From contig NZ_JAVQHL010000001.1 in the NCBI RefSeq assembly GCF_032670585.1, forward strand, positions 434,001 through 498,000: a DNA stretch of 64,000 nucleotides, in the 5' to 3' direction. The notes below the pieces were generated by a model that saw only the letters and a list, made by a program, of their open reading frames with translations, was not told the DNA's origin and ran no database searches. The translations under genes and the position numbers were made by a program. Source of the DNA: Ostreiculturibacter nitratireducens. GTDB lineage: Bacteria > Pseudomonadota > Alphaproteobacteria > Rhodobacterales > Rhodobacteraceae. Positions 1 to 8,654 of this stretch are shown one piece after another. Position 1 is the stretch's first letter; each line of letters begins with the position of its first letter.

Positions 1-1
1 C

Positions 2-487
2 CGCCCCGTCGAGGACTTCGAGGCGACGCTGGCCGCCCTGACAGCCACGAACATGGAGATTTCCCCCCATATCGTCGTGGGCCTCCACTACGGCGAGATC
101 CTTGGCGAAGAGCGGGCGCTCGAGATGGTCGCCCGCTATCCGGTCAATGCGTTGGTGATGGTCGTCATCATGCCATTCTACGCCAAGCCCGGCACCTTCA
201 AGACCCCGGACACCGCGGATGTCGGGCGCATCTTCCTTGAAGCACGGGAGAAGATGGGGGACCGGCAGGTGCTTCTGGGCTGCGGGCGCCCGGCAGGCAT
301 GCACAAGCGCGTCACGGACGCCTACGCCGTCATGGCCGGGCTCGACGGCATCGCCTTCCCGGCCGAGGGCGCGCTCGGCGTCGCGGTGATGACGGGGCGG
401 CGCTGGCATCAGGAACATGCCTGCTGCTCGATCAAGCTGGGCCTCACGCCGGCCGCCAGCCGCAAGGCGCCGACTTTCGCGGCATGA
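2..487 (+). CDS. lipS1: Radical SAM protein, C-terminal part (LipS1-type lipoyl synthase subunit)
   Basis: The frame is open from base 2, so the gene starts upstream of the window and only its last 161 codons are here. The visible part contains the motifs VGLHYGE and GCGRPAGMHK, a TIM-barrel end like that of biotin-synthase-type radical SAM enzymes; the CxxxCxxC motif must lie upstream. The call rests mainly on context. The stop overlaps the next start as ATGA, and the order radical SAM, FAD oxidoreductase, radical SAM, lipoate ligase matches the lipS1-lipT-lipS2-sLpl clusters described for alternative lipoate assembly. In that pathway two radical SAM enzymes insert sulfur at C6 and C8 of a protein-bound octanoyl group. 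Which LipS this copy is remains inferred from gene order. Confidence 0.6.
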   Translation, partial: RPVEDFEATLAALTATNMEISPHIVVGLHYGEILGEERALEMVARYPVNALVMVVIMPFYAKPGTFKTPDTADVGRIFLEAREKMGDRQVLLGCGRPAGMHKRVTDAYAVMAGLDGIAFPAEGALGVAVMTGRRWHQEHACCSIKLGLTPAASRKAPTFAA

Positions 488-1593
488 CGGCGCATCCGGA
501 CATACTCGTCGTCGGCCTCGGGCCGGCGGGCGCGGCGGCAGCGAAGGCCGCGGCGGAGGCAGGGTTCCGGGTTCTCGCGATCGACCGCCGGCGCCGCGCT
601 GGCGAGCCCGTGCAATGCGCGGAATTCGTACCGAGGATGCTTGGCGCCGATCACCGCGCTGTCTCTCTCGCCGGCATCCAGCCGATCACCCGGATGGAGA
701 CGTATCTCGAGAATCTCGGCGTTGAAGTGACGCCAGACTTCCAGGGCGTGATGATCGACCGCGCGGCCTTCGACACAGCCCTCGTGGCCGAAGCCGAGGC
801 GGCGGGGGCAGAGGTTCGGTTCGGCACGCTGCTGCGGTCGCTCGACGCGGAGGGGGCACTTCTCGGCGATCGGACCCGTATTACCCCAAAGCTCATCATC
901 GGCGCGGACGGCCCCCGCTCTCCGGTCGGGGCGGCGTCGGGGATCCGCAACCGCGAGCTTTGCGAGACGCGTCAGATAACCGTGCCGCTCAATACACCGC
1001 ATGAGGCGACGGATATCTTCCTGAACGCCGAGATCGAGGGGGGCTACGCCTGGCTCTTTCCGCGGGGCGAGGTCGCCAACCTTGGCCTCGGCCTGCGCCC
1101 CGAGGCCAAGGCGCTTCTGAAACCTGTCCTCGAAAGGCTCCATGACCAATTGGCCGATGCCGGGCGCGTCGGGCGAGAGGTGCTGCGCACGACTGGAGGC
1201 GCGATCCCGGTCGGGGGGATCGTCGGCCCGGTCGGGTCACTGGCGGAAATCCCCGTACTTCTGGCCGGGGATGCGGCGGGCCTCACGAACCCCGTCACCG
1301 GGGCCGGTATCAGCGCGGCGGTGGTTTCGGGCGAACTCGCCGCCACGGCGGCGGCCGACTGGCTCAAGGGGAAGACAGACGCGCTCGACGATTACGCGGA
1401 GGAGATCGACGATCTCTTCGGCGGCTCGCTTCGCCTCGGGCTCGCGCGGCGGCGGGCGCTTCTTGAAACCTATTGCGGCGGCAACAGACCCGATGCCGCC
1501 GACCTGCGTGCGGGATGGATCGCCTATCCCGAATACTGGACCAGAACCGCGACCGAAGCGGTCGAGACACGCCTGGGGAGGCACGAACCATGA
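484..1593 (+). CDS. lipT: FAD-dependent NAD(P)H oxidoreductase, geranylgeranyl-reductase-like (LipT)
   Basis: A 369-residue flavoprotein. The N-terminal Rossmann motif GLGPAG sits at residues 11-16, followed by the acidic end of the second strand (AIDRR). The second FAD motif, LLAGDAAGLTNPVTGAGI, lies near residues 260-277. The fold is that of geranylgeranyl-reductase/digeranylglycerolipid-reductase relatives. It starts within the stop of the upstream radical SAM gene (ATGA) and ends within the start of the next radical SAM gene (ATGA), so translation is probably coupled. In lipS1/lipS2 clusters an oxidoreductase of this type, named LipT, is proposed to supply electrons to the two radical SAM enzymes. 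The role here is inferred from that context; a lipid reductase is much less likely at this place. Confidence 0.75.
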   Translation: MTAHPDILVVGLGPAGAAAAKAAAEAGFRVLAIDRRRRAGEPVQCAEFVPRMLGADHRAVSLAGIQPITRMETYLENLGVEVTPDFQGVMIDRAAFDTALVAEAEAAGAEVRFGTLLRSLDAEGALLGDRTRITPKLIIGADGPRSPVGAASGIRNRELCETRQITVPLNTPHEATDIFLNAEIEGGYAWLFPRGEVANLGLGLRPEAKALLKPVLERLHDQLADAGRVGREVLRTTGGAIPVGGIVGPVGSLAEIPVLLAGDAAGLTNPVTGAGISAAVVSGELAATAAADWLKGKTDALDDYAEEIDDLFGGSLRLGLARRRALLETYCGGNRPDAADLRAGWIAYPEYWTRTATEAVETRLGRHEP

Positions 1594-2885
1594 CCTGCCA
1601 GAAACCAGAACATGCATTGCAGCGGCCCGTTGGCCCTGACGGGAAGGATTTCAATCCCTACGACCGGATGCAGCCCCGAGCGCCCGGCGCCGTGCCGCAG
1701 GGCATGAAGAACGGCCGCCCGGTGAAAGAGGCGAACCTGACGCCATCCGGCCTCTACAAGCCCGACTACCGGATCATGACGCCGAACATGCGCTCGCCCG
1801 ACTATGTGCAGATGTCCACGGCGGCGGCGATCACGCTCGGACTGGTCGAAGGCAAGATGTACGGCTGTTCCTGCACGCGCTGCCTCAACCTGCTCCTGAC
1901 CTACCCGGAGGGTTGCCGCGCAAACTGCGCCTATTGCGGCCTCGCCCGCCACAGGGAAGCGGACCGGAACTACGCGGACCGGAACTTCATCCGCGTCGAC
2001 TGGCCGGCGGTGCCGATGGACGAGGTCGTCGAGATCATCGCGCGGGACGTCGAGGGCTCGCCCTTCCACCGTATGTGCATCTCGATGATCACCCACCCGA
2101 ATTCGGATGAGGACACGGTCACGGTCCTGAAGAAATGGACCGACCGGATCGACCCCGACGCGATTCCGATCTCGATCCTGTCGAACCCGACGACGATGAC
2201 CCGCGAGGACGTGCAGCGCCTGCGCGACATGGGGTCCGACATCTTCACCGTCGCGCTTGACGCCGCCACGCCCGCGCTTTTCGACCGGACCCGCGGCAAG
2301 GGTGTCCAGTCGCCGCACAGCTGGGCGAAATACTGGGAGATCCTCGAGGACGCGCGCGACATCTTCGGCCCGCAGAAGTTCGGCGCTCACATCATTGTCG
2401 GGATGGGCGAGACTGAATACGAGGTCATGTCGCTGATCCAGAAGCTCGTCGACATGGGCGGCCACAGCCACATGTTCAGCTTCTTCCCCGAAAAGGGCAG
2501 CCTCATGGACCACCTGCCCGCCACGCCGCGCGACCAGTGGCGCCGGGTGCAACTCGCGCGCTACCTCGTCGATTACTGCGATGTCCGGGTGGAGCACATG
2601 AGCTTCGACGAAGACGGCAGGATCACCGGGTTCGGGATGCCCGAGTCCGAGCTTTCCGCGATCATCGACGCGGGCATCGCCTTCCGCACCTCCGGCTGCC
2701 CCGGCAAGTTCGCCGAGGATATCTCCGCCTGCGACCGCCCCTATGGCGACAGCCCGCCCTCCAATATCGCGAGCTATCCCTTCGCGCTGCGCGACGTCGA
2801 CATCCGGAAAGTGCGCAGCCAGCTGGGAATGGAGAAACCCGGGGAAACCTATGTCCCCGGCGAGGAATTCGACCTGTCCGAGTGA
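1590..2885 (+). CDS. lipS2: Radical SAM lipoyl synthase subunit (LipS2-type)
   Basis: A 431-residue protein. The start at 1590 overlaps the lipT stop (ATGA) and is preferred over upstream in-frame starts inside lipT. The radical SAM cluster motif is C109-RAN-C113-AY-C116, directly preceded by a second Cys group (C93, C95, C98) that could bind an auxiliary cluster. It is not LipA: it lacks the N-terminal CX4CX5C auxiliary-cluster motif and is much longer than LipA. With its flanking genes it fits the two-component LipS1/LipS2 system, in which each subunit inserts one sulfur atom into octanoyl bound to a carrier protein. It lies 14 bases upstream of the ligase gene, in one operon. The LipS1/LipS2 assignment follows gene order and could be reversed. 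Confidence 0.7.
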   Translation: MTCQKPEHALQRPVGPDGKDFNPYDRMQPRAPGAVPQGMKNGRPVKEANLTPSGLYKPDYRIMTPNMRSPDYVQMSTAAAITLGLVEGKMYGCSCTRCLNLLLTYPEGCRANCAYCGLARHREADRNYADRNFIRVDWPAVPMDEVVEIIARDVEGSPFHRMCISMITHPNSDEDTVTVLKKWTDRIDPDAIPISILSNPTTMTREDVQRLRDMGSDIFTVALDAATPALFDRTRGKGVQSPHSWAKYWEILEDARDIFGPQKFGAHIIVGMGETEYEVMSLIQKLVDMGGHSHMFSFFPEKGSLMDHLPATPRDQWRRVQLARYLVDYCDVRVEHMSFDEDGRITGFGMPESELSAIIDAGIAFRTSGCPGKFAEDISACDRPYGDSPPSNIASYPFALRDVDIRKVRSQLGMEKPGETYVPGEEFDLSE

Positions 2886-2899
2886 GGGAGCCGCACCAC

Positions 2900-3970
2900 A
2901 TGACCAAGCCATTCCGCGTGATCGACACGGGCATCCGCGGCTGCCGAGAACAGATGGCCTTCGACCAGGCGCTGATCGCCGGGCACAAGGCCGGGACCAC
3001 GCCCGACACGGTCCGGTTCCTGCAATTCCCGCCCTCGGTTCTCGTCGGACGGCACCAGGCGATCAGCCAGGAACTGAACCTCGACGCCTGCCGTGTCGCG
3101 GGCGTAGGGATCGGGCGCCGCATCACGGGCGGCGGGGCGCTCTACCTCGACGAAGGGCAGTTCGGCTGGGAACTGGTCTTCCACAAATCCACGCTCGGCC
3201 TCACGAACCTCGGCGACCTCGCGCGGGAGATTTGCGAGGCGGCAGCCGCGGGCCTCTCGCGGCTCGGCATCGACGCGCGCTACCGGCCGCGCAACGATAT
3301 CGAGGTCGACGGCCGCAAGATCTCCGGGACCGGGGGCTTCTTCGACGGCGACACCATCTTCTACCAGGGGACGGTCCTCGTCGCCATGGACGGGGCGAAG
3401 ATGGCTTCGCTCCTGAACATCCCGGCGGCGAAACTGGCGAAGCGAGGTCAGACGAGCGGCGCACAGCGCGTCGTGACGATGACCGAACTGTTCGACGGAA
3501 ACCCACCCCCGATTTCGGAGGTCAAGGCGGCCATCCTTGAGGGCTTTGCCGAGCGCCTCGGCATTTCGCCCGTGCCCGGCGAGATCCTCGAAAGCGAGGA
3601 AGCGGCCGCGAGGGCCATCTTCGACGAGGAAATCGGAACCGACGACTTCGTCTACGAGATAGACGACCCCTCGCATCCGGCCGACGTCATCTCGGCCCGC
3701 CACACCGGCGCCGGCGGCACGATCGAGGCCCATTTGCGTCTGGAAGGCCCAAGGCAGGATCGCATTCGGGAAATCCAGTTCACCGGCGATTTCTTCGTCA
3801 CCCCACCCCGCGTCATTCCCGACCTGGAAGCCGCACTTCGTGGCCTTGCGGTCGACGACGCGGAGGCAGCGGTGGCGGAGTTTTTCGCGGCGGCGGGCGT
3901 GGGTCTCCTGACCGCGGCGCCGTCCGATTTCGCCCTTGCGCTGAAGATGGCGGCCGAGAACAGACCCTGA
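2900..3970 (+). CDS. slplA: Lipoate-protein ligase, sLpl type with fused C-terminal domain
   Basis: 356 residues, starting 14 bases after lipS2. The catalytic domain (about 1-240) carries the lipoyl-AMP loop RRITGGG (73-79) and the conserved lysine K140 in the GRKISGTG motif, both hallmarks of LplA-type ligases. The C-terminal part (about 255-350) looks like the LplB-like accessory domain found fused in sLpl(AB) proteins. In the alternative pathway such a ligase attaches octanoate or lipoate to a carrier protein, and LipS1/LipS2 then add sulfur. No lipoyl-domain protein is encoded downstream, so the acceptor (LbpA or another GcvH-like protein) would have to lie upstream of the window or elsewhere. 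Confidence 0.8.
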   Translation: MTKPFRVIDTGIRGCREQMAFDQALIAGHKAGTTPDTVRFLQFPPSVLVGRHQAISQELNLDACRVAGVGIGRRITGGGALYLDEGQFGWELVFHKSTLGLTNLGDLAREICEAAAAGLSRLGIDARYRPRNDIEVDGRKISGTGGFFDGDTIFYQGTVLVAMDGAKMASLLNIPAAKLAKRGQTSGAQRVVTMTELFDGNPPPISEVKAAILEGFAERLGISPVPGEILESEEAAARAIFDEEIGTDDFVYEIDDPSHPADVISARHTGAGGTIEAHLRLEGPRQDRIREIQFTGDFFVTPPRVIPDLEAALRGLAVDDAEAAVAEFFAAAGVGLLTAAPSDFALALKMAAENRP

Positions 3971-4257
3971 CCTCCTAGACCCTGCAATCGGTTGTCAGGG
4001 CGCTTGTCCGACACCGGATCGATCGGGAGAAGGCAGTGCCTCTGGAATACGGGAAGCGCCCGCCCCGAATGATCGTCGGACCGACGGGATCTCCCCTCTC
4101 AACGGGATTGACTGCGCGAAACGGACCGACTTCCAGCCACGCCTGCGTCCAAGGCGGGGTGGAACACTTGATGCGAAGTGAGGGAAAACCTTAGCCTGTC
4201 TCGATAGGGTTCATCGGCAGTTCATTGTCGCGTGGCAAATGATTTTGGAGTACCCCC
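3971..4257. other. Intergenic region between lipoate operon and ugd
   Basis: 287 bases without a convincing gene. Just after the ligase stop there is a weak hairpin, CCCTG near 3980-3984 pairing with CAGGG at 3996-4000, without a T run. Near the right end, GGAG at about 4246 is the ribosome binding site of ugd. No repeat, RNA gene or clear promoter was recognised. Confidence 0.4.
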
Positions 4258-5640
4258 ATGAAAATCGCAGTTATCGGGACAGGCTATGTGGGCCTCGTGT
4301 CGGGCGTATGTTTCTCCGACTTCGGCCACGAGGTCGTCTGCGTCGACAAGAACCCGGAAAAGATTTCGATGCTCGAGGCTGGAAGGATCCCGATCTACGA
4401 ACCGGGCCTCGACGCGCTTCTTTCAACGAACGTCGAAGCCGGACGACTTTCCTTCACGACTGACCTTCGCGCCGCCGTCGATGGGGCGGAGGCGATCTTC
4501 ATCGCGGTCGGCACGCCGACGCGGCGCGGTGACGGCCATGCCGATCTTACCTACGTCTTCGCCGCGGCCGAGGAGATTGCCCGGGCGCTGACCGGGTATG
4601 CCGTCATCGTGACGAAGTCGACCGTCCCGGTCGGCACGAACCGCAAGGTGGCCGCGATCGTCCGCACCACCCGTCCGGACATCGATTTCGACGTCGCATC
4701 CAACCCGGAGTTCCTTCGCGAGGGCGCCGCGATCGACGACTTCATGCGGCCCGATCGGGTCGTCGTCGGTGTCGAATCCGACCGCGTGAAGGGAGTCATG
4801 GGCAGCATCTATCGACCGCTCTTCCTGCGCGATTTCCCGATCGTCTACACGGACCTCGAGTCGGCCGAGATGATCAAGTACGCCGCCAACGCCTTCCTCG
4901 CGACCAAAATCACCTTCATCAACGAAATCGCCGCCCTCTGCGAACGGGTGGGCGCGGACATCAAGGCCGTGGCGCGCGGCATGGGGCTGGACAATCGCAT
5001 CGGGAACAAGTTCCTGCACGCGGGCCCGGGCTATGGCGGCTCCTGTTTCCCGAAGGACACCAGCGCGCTGGCCCGGATCGGTCAGGACCATGCTTGCCCG
5101 ATGCAGATCACGGAAACGGTCATGAAGGTGAACGACGCCGTGAAACGGCGCATGATCGACAAGATCATCGATCTCTGCGGCGGATCGGTGAACGGCAAGA
5201 CGATCGGCGTGCTAGGGGTCACGTTCAAGCCAGACACCGACGACATGCGCGAAGCGCCGAGCCTGACAATCGTTCCCGCCCTAGTCGGCGGCGGGGCGAA
5301 GGTTCGGGTGACCGACCCACAGGGGCGCCGCGAGGGCGAGGCGCTTCTGCCCGGCGTGACCTGGGTCGACGACGCCTATTCCGCGGCGCAGGATGCCGAC
5401 GCCATCGTTATCCTGACGCAATGGAACGAGTTCCGGGCGCTCGACCTCTCGCGCCTCGCGAAGTCGATGACCACGCCGAAAATGGCCGATCTCCGGAATA
5501 TCTACTCTGAAGAAGATACCGGCGCGGCTGGTTTCACAGCCTATGTCTCCGTCGGCCGGCGTGACAGTTTCAAGGGCGAGTTGTTCCAGCAATCGCAAGA
5601 GGCGCGGCCCGGTCGGTCTTCCTTGTCCGGCACGGTCTGA
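4258..5640 (+). CDS. ugd: UDP-glucose 6-dehydrogenase
   Basis: 460 residues. The enzyme oxidises UDP-glucose twice with NAD to UDP-glucuronate, a precursor of capsule, exopolysaccharide and lipopolysaccharide sugars. The NAD motif GTGYVGLV is at residues 7-14. The catalytic cysteine is C263 in GGSCFPKDT, and the C-terminal UDP-binding domain begins with KTIGVLGVTFKPDTDDMREAPS. The length is slightly above the family norm because of a Ser/Gln-rich tail. GGAG about 8 bases upstream supports this start. It stands alone, with no glycosyltransferase or polymerase gene nearby, and faces the NAGGN operon tail to tail. Confidence 0.93.
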   Translation: MKIAVIGTGYVGLVSGVCFSDFGHEVVCVDKNPEKISMLEAGRIPIYEPGLDALLSTNVEAGRLSFTTDLRAAVDGAEAIFIAVGTPTRRGDGHADLTYVFAAAEEIARALTGYAVIVTKSTVPVGTNRKVAAIVRTTRPDIDFDVASNPEFLREGAAIDDFMRPDRVVVGVESDRVKGVMGSIYRPLFLRDFPIVYTDLESAEMIKYAANAFLATKITFINEIAALCERVGADIKAVARGMGLDNRIGNKFLHAGPGYGGSCFPKDTSALARIGQDHACPMQITETVMKVNDAVKRRMIDKIIDLCGGSVNGKTIGVLGVTFKPDTDDMREAPSLTIVPALVGGGAKVRVTDPQGRREGEALLPGVTWVDDAYSAAQDADAIVILTQWNEFRALDLSRLAKSMTTPKMADLRNIYSEEDTGAAGFTAYVSVGRRDSFKGELFQQSQEARPGRSSLSGTV

Positions 5641-5652
5641 TTTCAGGAATCC

Positions 5653-5677
5653 GGCGGAATCCGGTTCGGACTCCGCC
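5653..5677. terminator. GC-rich hairpin between convergent genes
   Basis: GGCGGAATCCG pairs with CGGACTCCGCC around a 3-base loop, an 11-base-pair stem with one mismatch. It lies in the 59-base gap between the convergent ugd and M42 peptidase genes, where a bidirectional terminator is expected. There is no clear T run on either side. Confidence 0.6.
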
Positions 5678-5699
5678 GCCATTTCACGCGCCCTTCGGC

Positions 5700-6887
5700 C
5701 TACCTTCCGCGCTTCGGAGCCACCTCCGGGATCACCCTCGTCTCGACGGTCAGTTCCTGGTCGGCGGGTGCCAATGGCTGATGCGTGAAGCCCCTGAGGC
5801 TGGCCATCGCGTTCTCGTCCCGGGGGATGCCGACGTCGCTCAGGGCATAGGCCGTCAGAAGTTCGGCAAGGGATCGCAGGGCGTGCATGTGGATACGCTC
5901 GTAACCGTGGCTGGCATCGACGCCGAAGGTCACGAGCGCCGTGCGCACGTCGGCTCCCGCCTCGATCGCCGAGGCGCTGTCCGACCGGTAATAGCGGAAC
6001 ACGTCCTTCTGGTAGCGGATGTCATTGATCTCGCAGAGCTTCGTCATCTTGCGGGTCAGGTGGTAATCGAACGGCCCCGTCTGGTCCGCCATGGCGATCG
6101 TGACACCGAACTCGGAAGAGTTCTGCCCCGGTGCCGTCGTGCCGTTGTCGACCGCCACCATCGAGGCGATGTCCGGCAGAAGGATCGCTGCGGCGCCCTG
6201 CCCCACCTCTTCCGCGATCGTGAAGAGCCAGTAGATGTCGACTGGCGGCATGGGGCCCTCGGCCATCGTCTTGAGCGCGGCCAGCATCACCGCGACGCCC
6301 GCCTTGTTGTCGAGGTGGCGCGAAACGATGAAGCCGTTGCCGAGGAACTCCGGCTGCGGATCGATGGCCACGATGTCGCCGATCGTCACGCCCAGACGCT
6401 CGACATGTTCCGGGTGCTGAGCCAACGCGTCGAGGCGCAATTCGACATGCGGCCAGCCGATGGGAGCCTGGTCCACGTCGTCCCCGAACGTATGGCCGGA
6501 GGCCTTGGGCGGCAGGATTGTGCCGCGATAGGTACCCTTTTCGGTGAACACTTCCGCGCGCGCACCCTCGGCAAACCGCGCCGACCAGGTGCCGATCGGC
6601 ACGAGTTCCAGCCGCCCGTTCGGCCGGATCCCCGCGACCTGCGCCCCGAGCGTGTCGAGGTGGGACACGAAGGCACGCGCCCCTGCCGGGCGGTTCCCCT
6701 GAAGCCGGGCGCGGATGGCGCCGCGGCGGGTCAGTTCGTATTCCAGCCCGAACCGGTCCAGTTCGCAACACACATGGCGCACGATGTTGTCGGTGTATCC
6801 GGTCGGGCTCGGGATCGCGAGAAGCTCCGACAACTGATCCGCGAGGTAGTCGACGTCAATATCCTGACGCGTCGGTTTCTGACTCAT
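5700..6887 (-). CDS. NAGGN-system M42/M20-like metallopeptidase
   Basis: 395 residues. The start at 6887 overlaps the ngg stop (ATGA); an upstream in-frame ATG at 6902 is less likely. It belongs to the peptidase family tied to the osmoprotectant N-acetylglutaminylglutamine amide (NAGGN). Likely metal ligands are H76 and D78 (SHLDT), D193 (HLDNK), E226/E227 (AEEVG), D247 (AVDNG) and a C-terminal His in DASHGYERIH (327-333). It is the last gene of the asnO-ngg-peptidase operon. The role is probably turnover of the dipeptide osmolyte or its intermediates when osmotic stress ends, but the activity has not been shown from sequence. Confidence 0.85.
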   Translation of the reverse strand: MSQKPTRQDIDVDYLADQLSELLAIPSPTGYTDNIVRHVCCELDRFGLEYELTRRGAIRARLQGNRPAGARAFVSHLDTLGAQVAGIRPNGRLELVPIGTWSARFAEGARAEVFTEKGTYRGTILPPKASGHTFGDDVDQAPIGWPHVELRLDALAQHPEHVERLGVTIGDIVAIDPQPEFLGNGFIVSRHLDNKAGVAVMLAALKTMAEGPMPPVDIYWLFTIAEEVGQGAAAILLPDIASMVAVDNGTTAPGQNSSEFGVTIAMADQTGPFDYHLTRKMTKLCEINDIRYQKDVFRYYRSDSASAIEAGADVRTALVTFGVDASHGYERIHMHALRSLAELLTAYALSDVGIPRDENAMASLRGFTHQPLAPADQELTVETRVIPEVAPKRGR

Positions 6888-8653
6888 TCCTGCAGCCTCC
6901 ACCCCGTCTCACGCGCGGCCGCCGGGATCGACAGCGGGAAAAGCAGGTCGATGAAGCGTTCGGCCGTGGGCTGCGGCTCGTGGTTCGCGAGGCCCGGCCG
7001 TTCGTTCGCCTCGATGAACACGTAGTCGGGTTCGCGCGGCGATTTCACGATCAGGTCGATACCCGTGACCGGGATGTCGATCGCCCGCGCGGCCCTGATG
7101 GCGGCCTCGATCAACCTCGGATGCGTTTCTCCGGTGACGTCCTCGATCGTCCCGCCCGTGTGCAGGTTCGCGGTCTTTCTGACAACGACCTCGCGGCCCT
7201 TCTCGGGAATGTCATCCATGGTCAGCCCCGCAAGGGACAGGCAGCGTTCGGTTTCCGCGTCCATCGGGATCCGGCTCTCGCCCCCGGTGGCAGCGGCCCG
7301 GCGGCGGCTCTGCGCCTTGATGAGGTCGCGAACCTTCGTCACCCCGTCTCCGACGACACGCGCCGGACGCCGCAGCGCCGCCGCGACCACGCGGAAGTCG
7401 ATCACCACGAGCCGCAGGTCCTCACCGGGAAAGTACTGCTCCATCACCACGTCGTCACTGACCTGACGGGCGCGCTCGACCGCGTCGGAGATCTCCTCGA
7501 CGCTGGTCAGGCCCACGGCGACGCCGTGCCCCTGTTCGCCCCGTGCCGGCTTGACGACTACGCTTCCGTGCCGTTCGAGGAAGTCGCTCCACGCCCCCTC
7601 GTCCCCGGCATCGACCTGTTCGGGAACGGTGACGCCGGCCGCCTTGACGATCCGGTGGGTCAGCTTCTTGTCATCGCAGATCGACAGCGCGACGGCCGAG
7701 GTGAACTCGCTCAGCGCCTCCCGGCAGCGCACCGACCGTCCGCCGTAGGAAAGCCGGAAGAGCCCCGCGCCGGCGTCGAAGATCTCGACCCCGATGCCGC
7801 GCCGGCGCGCCTCGTTCACGATGATGCCGGCATAGGGGTTCAGACCCTCATCGCCGGTCTCGCCGGTAAACAGCCGCTCGTTGATCCGGTTCTTGCGCTT
7901 CAGCGCGTAGACCGGCACACGGCGGAACCCGAGCTTCTTGTAGAGCGCGATCGCCTGCTCGTTGTCATGCAGCACCGAAAGGTCCATGTGCGCGGCGCCA
8001 CGCGCCTGGAAATGCTCGGCCAGGCGGCGCACGAGCGACTCGCCGATCCCGGCATGCGGCGCCTTGGGCGACACCGCGAGACACCAGAGCGAGGCGCCCC
8101 GGTTTGGGTCGTTGAACGCGCGCGCGTGGTCGACGCCCATGACGGACCCCAGAATGGCGCCCGTCTCCGCGTCCTCCGCGACGAGCACGGTCAGCGTGCG
8201 CGCGTCACGATTGCCCCAGAAGAACTCCGGCGCCACGGGAACCATGTTGCGTTCGGCATAGATCAGGTTGACCGCCTCCGCGTCCGCCCGCGTCGTCAGC
8301 CGCCGGACCGAAAACGCCTGACGCCGGCGCCGGGCCGGGCGGTAGGTAGACAGGTCCAGCCGATATGTCACCGACGGATCGAGGAAGAGTTCCTGTGGCG
8401 CCGCGGCAAGCGCGACCTGCGGTTCCGGAACATAGAAGGCGATGTCGCGCCGGTCGGGCCCTTCCGCGCGCAGCGTCTCGGCGAGAAGCGCGTTGCTTTC
8501 GAAGGTATGCGCGAAGATCAGCCGGCCCCAACCGCAGTCCACGACCGCGTTGCGCGTGACCTTGGGAAGGTCCTGCGCCGCGGCGTGGCTGTCTTGCCGA
8601 AGGCGCTTGAGGCGGTGTTGCTGAGCGTCCGGTCTGCGGGGCCTCGTGGTCAT
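6884..8653 (-). CDS. ngg: N-acetylglutaminylglutamine synthetase (GNAT plus ATP-grasp fusion)
   Basis: 589 residues with two catalytic halves. Residues about 115-265 form a GNAT acetyltransferase domain (GIGESLVRRLAEHF as acetyl-CoA loop; NEQAIALYKKLGFR as C-terminal motif). Residues about 325-580 form an ATP-grasp ligase like those of glutathione or cyanophycin synthetases (VVVKPARGEQGHGV; FIEANERPGL near the end). This fits acetylation of glutamine and its ligation to a second glutamine, producing the NAGGN precursor that AsnO amidates. It begins one base after the asnO stop and overlaps the peptidase start, so the three genes form a tight operon. Confidence 0.92.
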   Translation of the reverse strand: MTTRPRRPDAQQHRLKRLRQDSHAAAQDLPKVTRNAVVDCGWGRLIFAHTFESNALLAETLRAEGPDRRDIAFYVPEPQVALAAAPQELFLDPSVTYRLDLSTYRPARRRRQAFSVRRLTTRADAEAVNLIYAERNMVPVAPEFFWGNRDARTLTVLVAEDAETGAILGSVMGVDHARAFNDPNRGASLWCLAVSPKAPHAGIGESLVRRLAEHFQARGAAHMDLSVLHDNEQAIALYKKLGFRRVPVYALKRKNRINERLFTGETGDEGLNPYAGIIVNEARRRGIGVEIFDAGAGLFRLSYGGRSVRCREALSEFTSAVALSICDDKKLTHRIVKAAGVTVPEQVDAGDEGAWSDFLERHGSVVVKPARGEQGHGVAVGLTSVEEISDAVERARQVSDDVVMEQYFPGEDLRLVVIDFRVVAAALRRPARVVGDGVTKVRDLIKAQSRRRAAATGGESRIPMDAETERCLSLAGLTMDDIPEKGREVVVRKTANLHTGGTIEDVTGETHPRLIEAAIRAARAIDIPVTGIDLIVKSPREPDYVFIEANERPGLANHEPQPTAERFIDLLFPLSIPAAARETGWRLQE

Positions 8654-8654
8654 G

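Noticed and set aside
1590..2885. Classical lipoyl synthase LipA
   Set aside because: The protein is too long, lacks the LipA auxiliary-cluster motif, and pairs with a second radical SAM gene and a flavoprotein.
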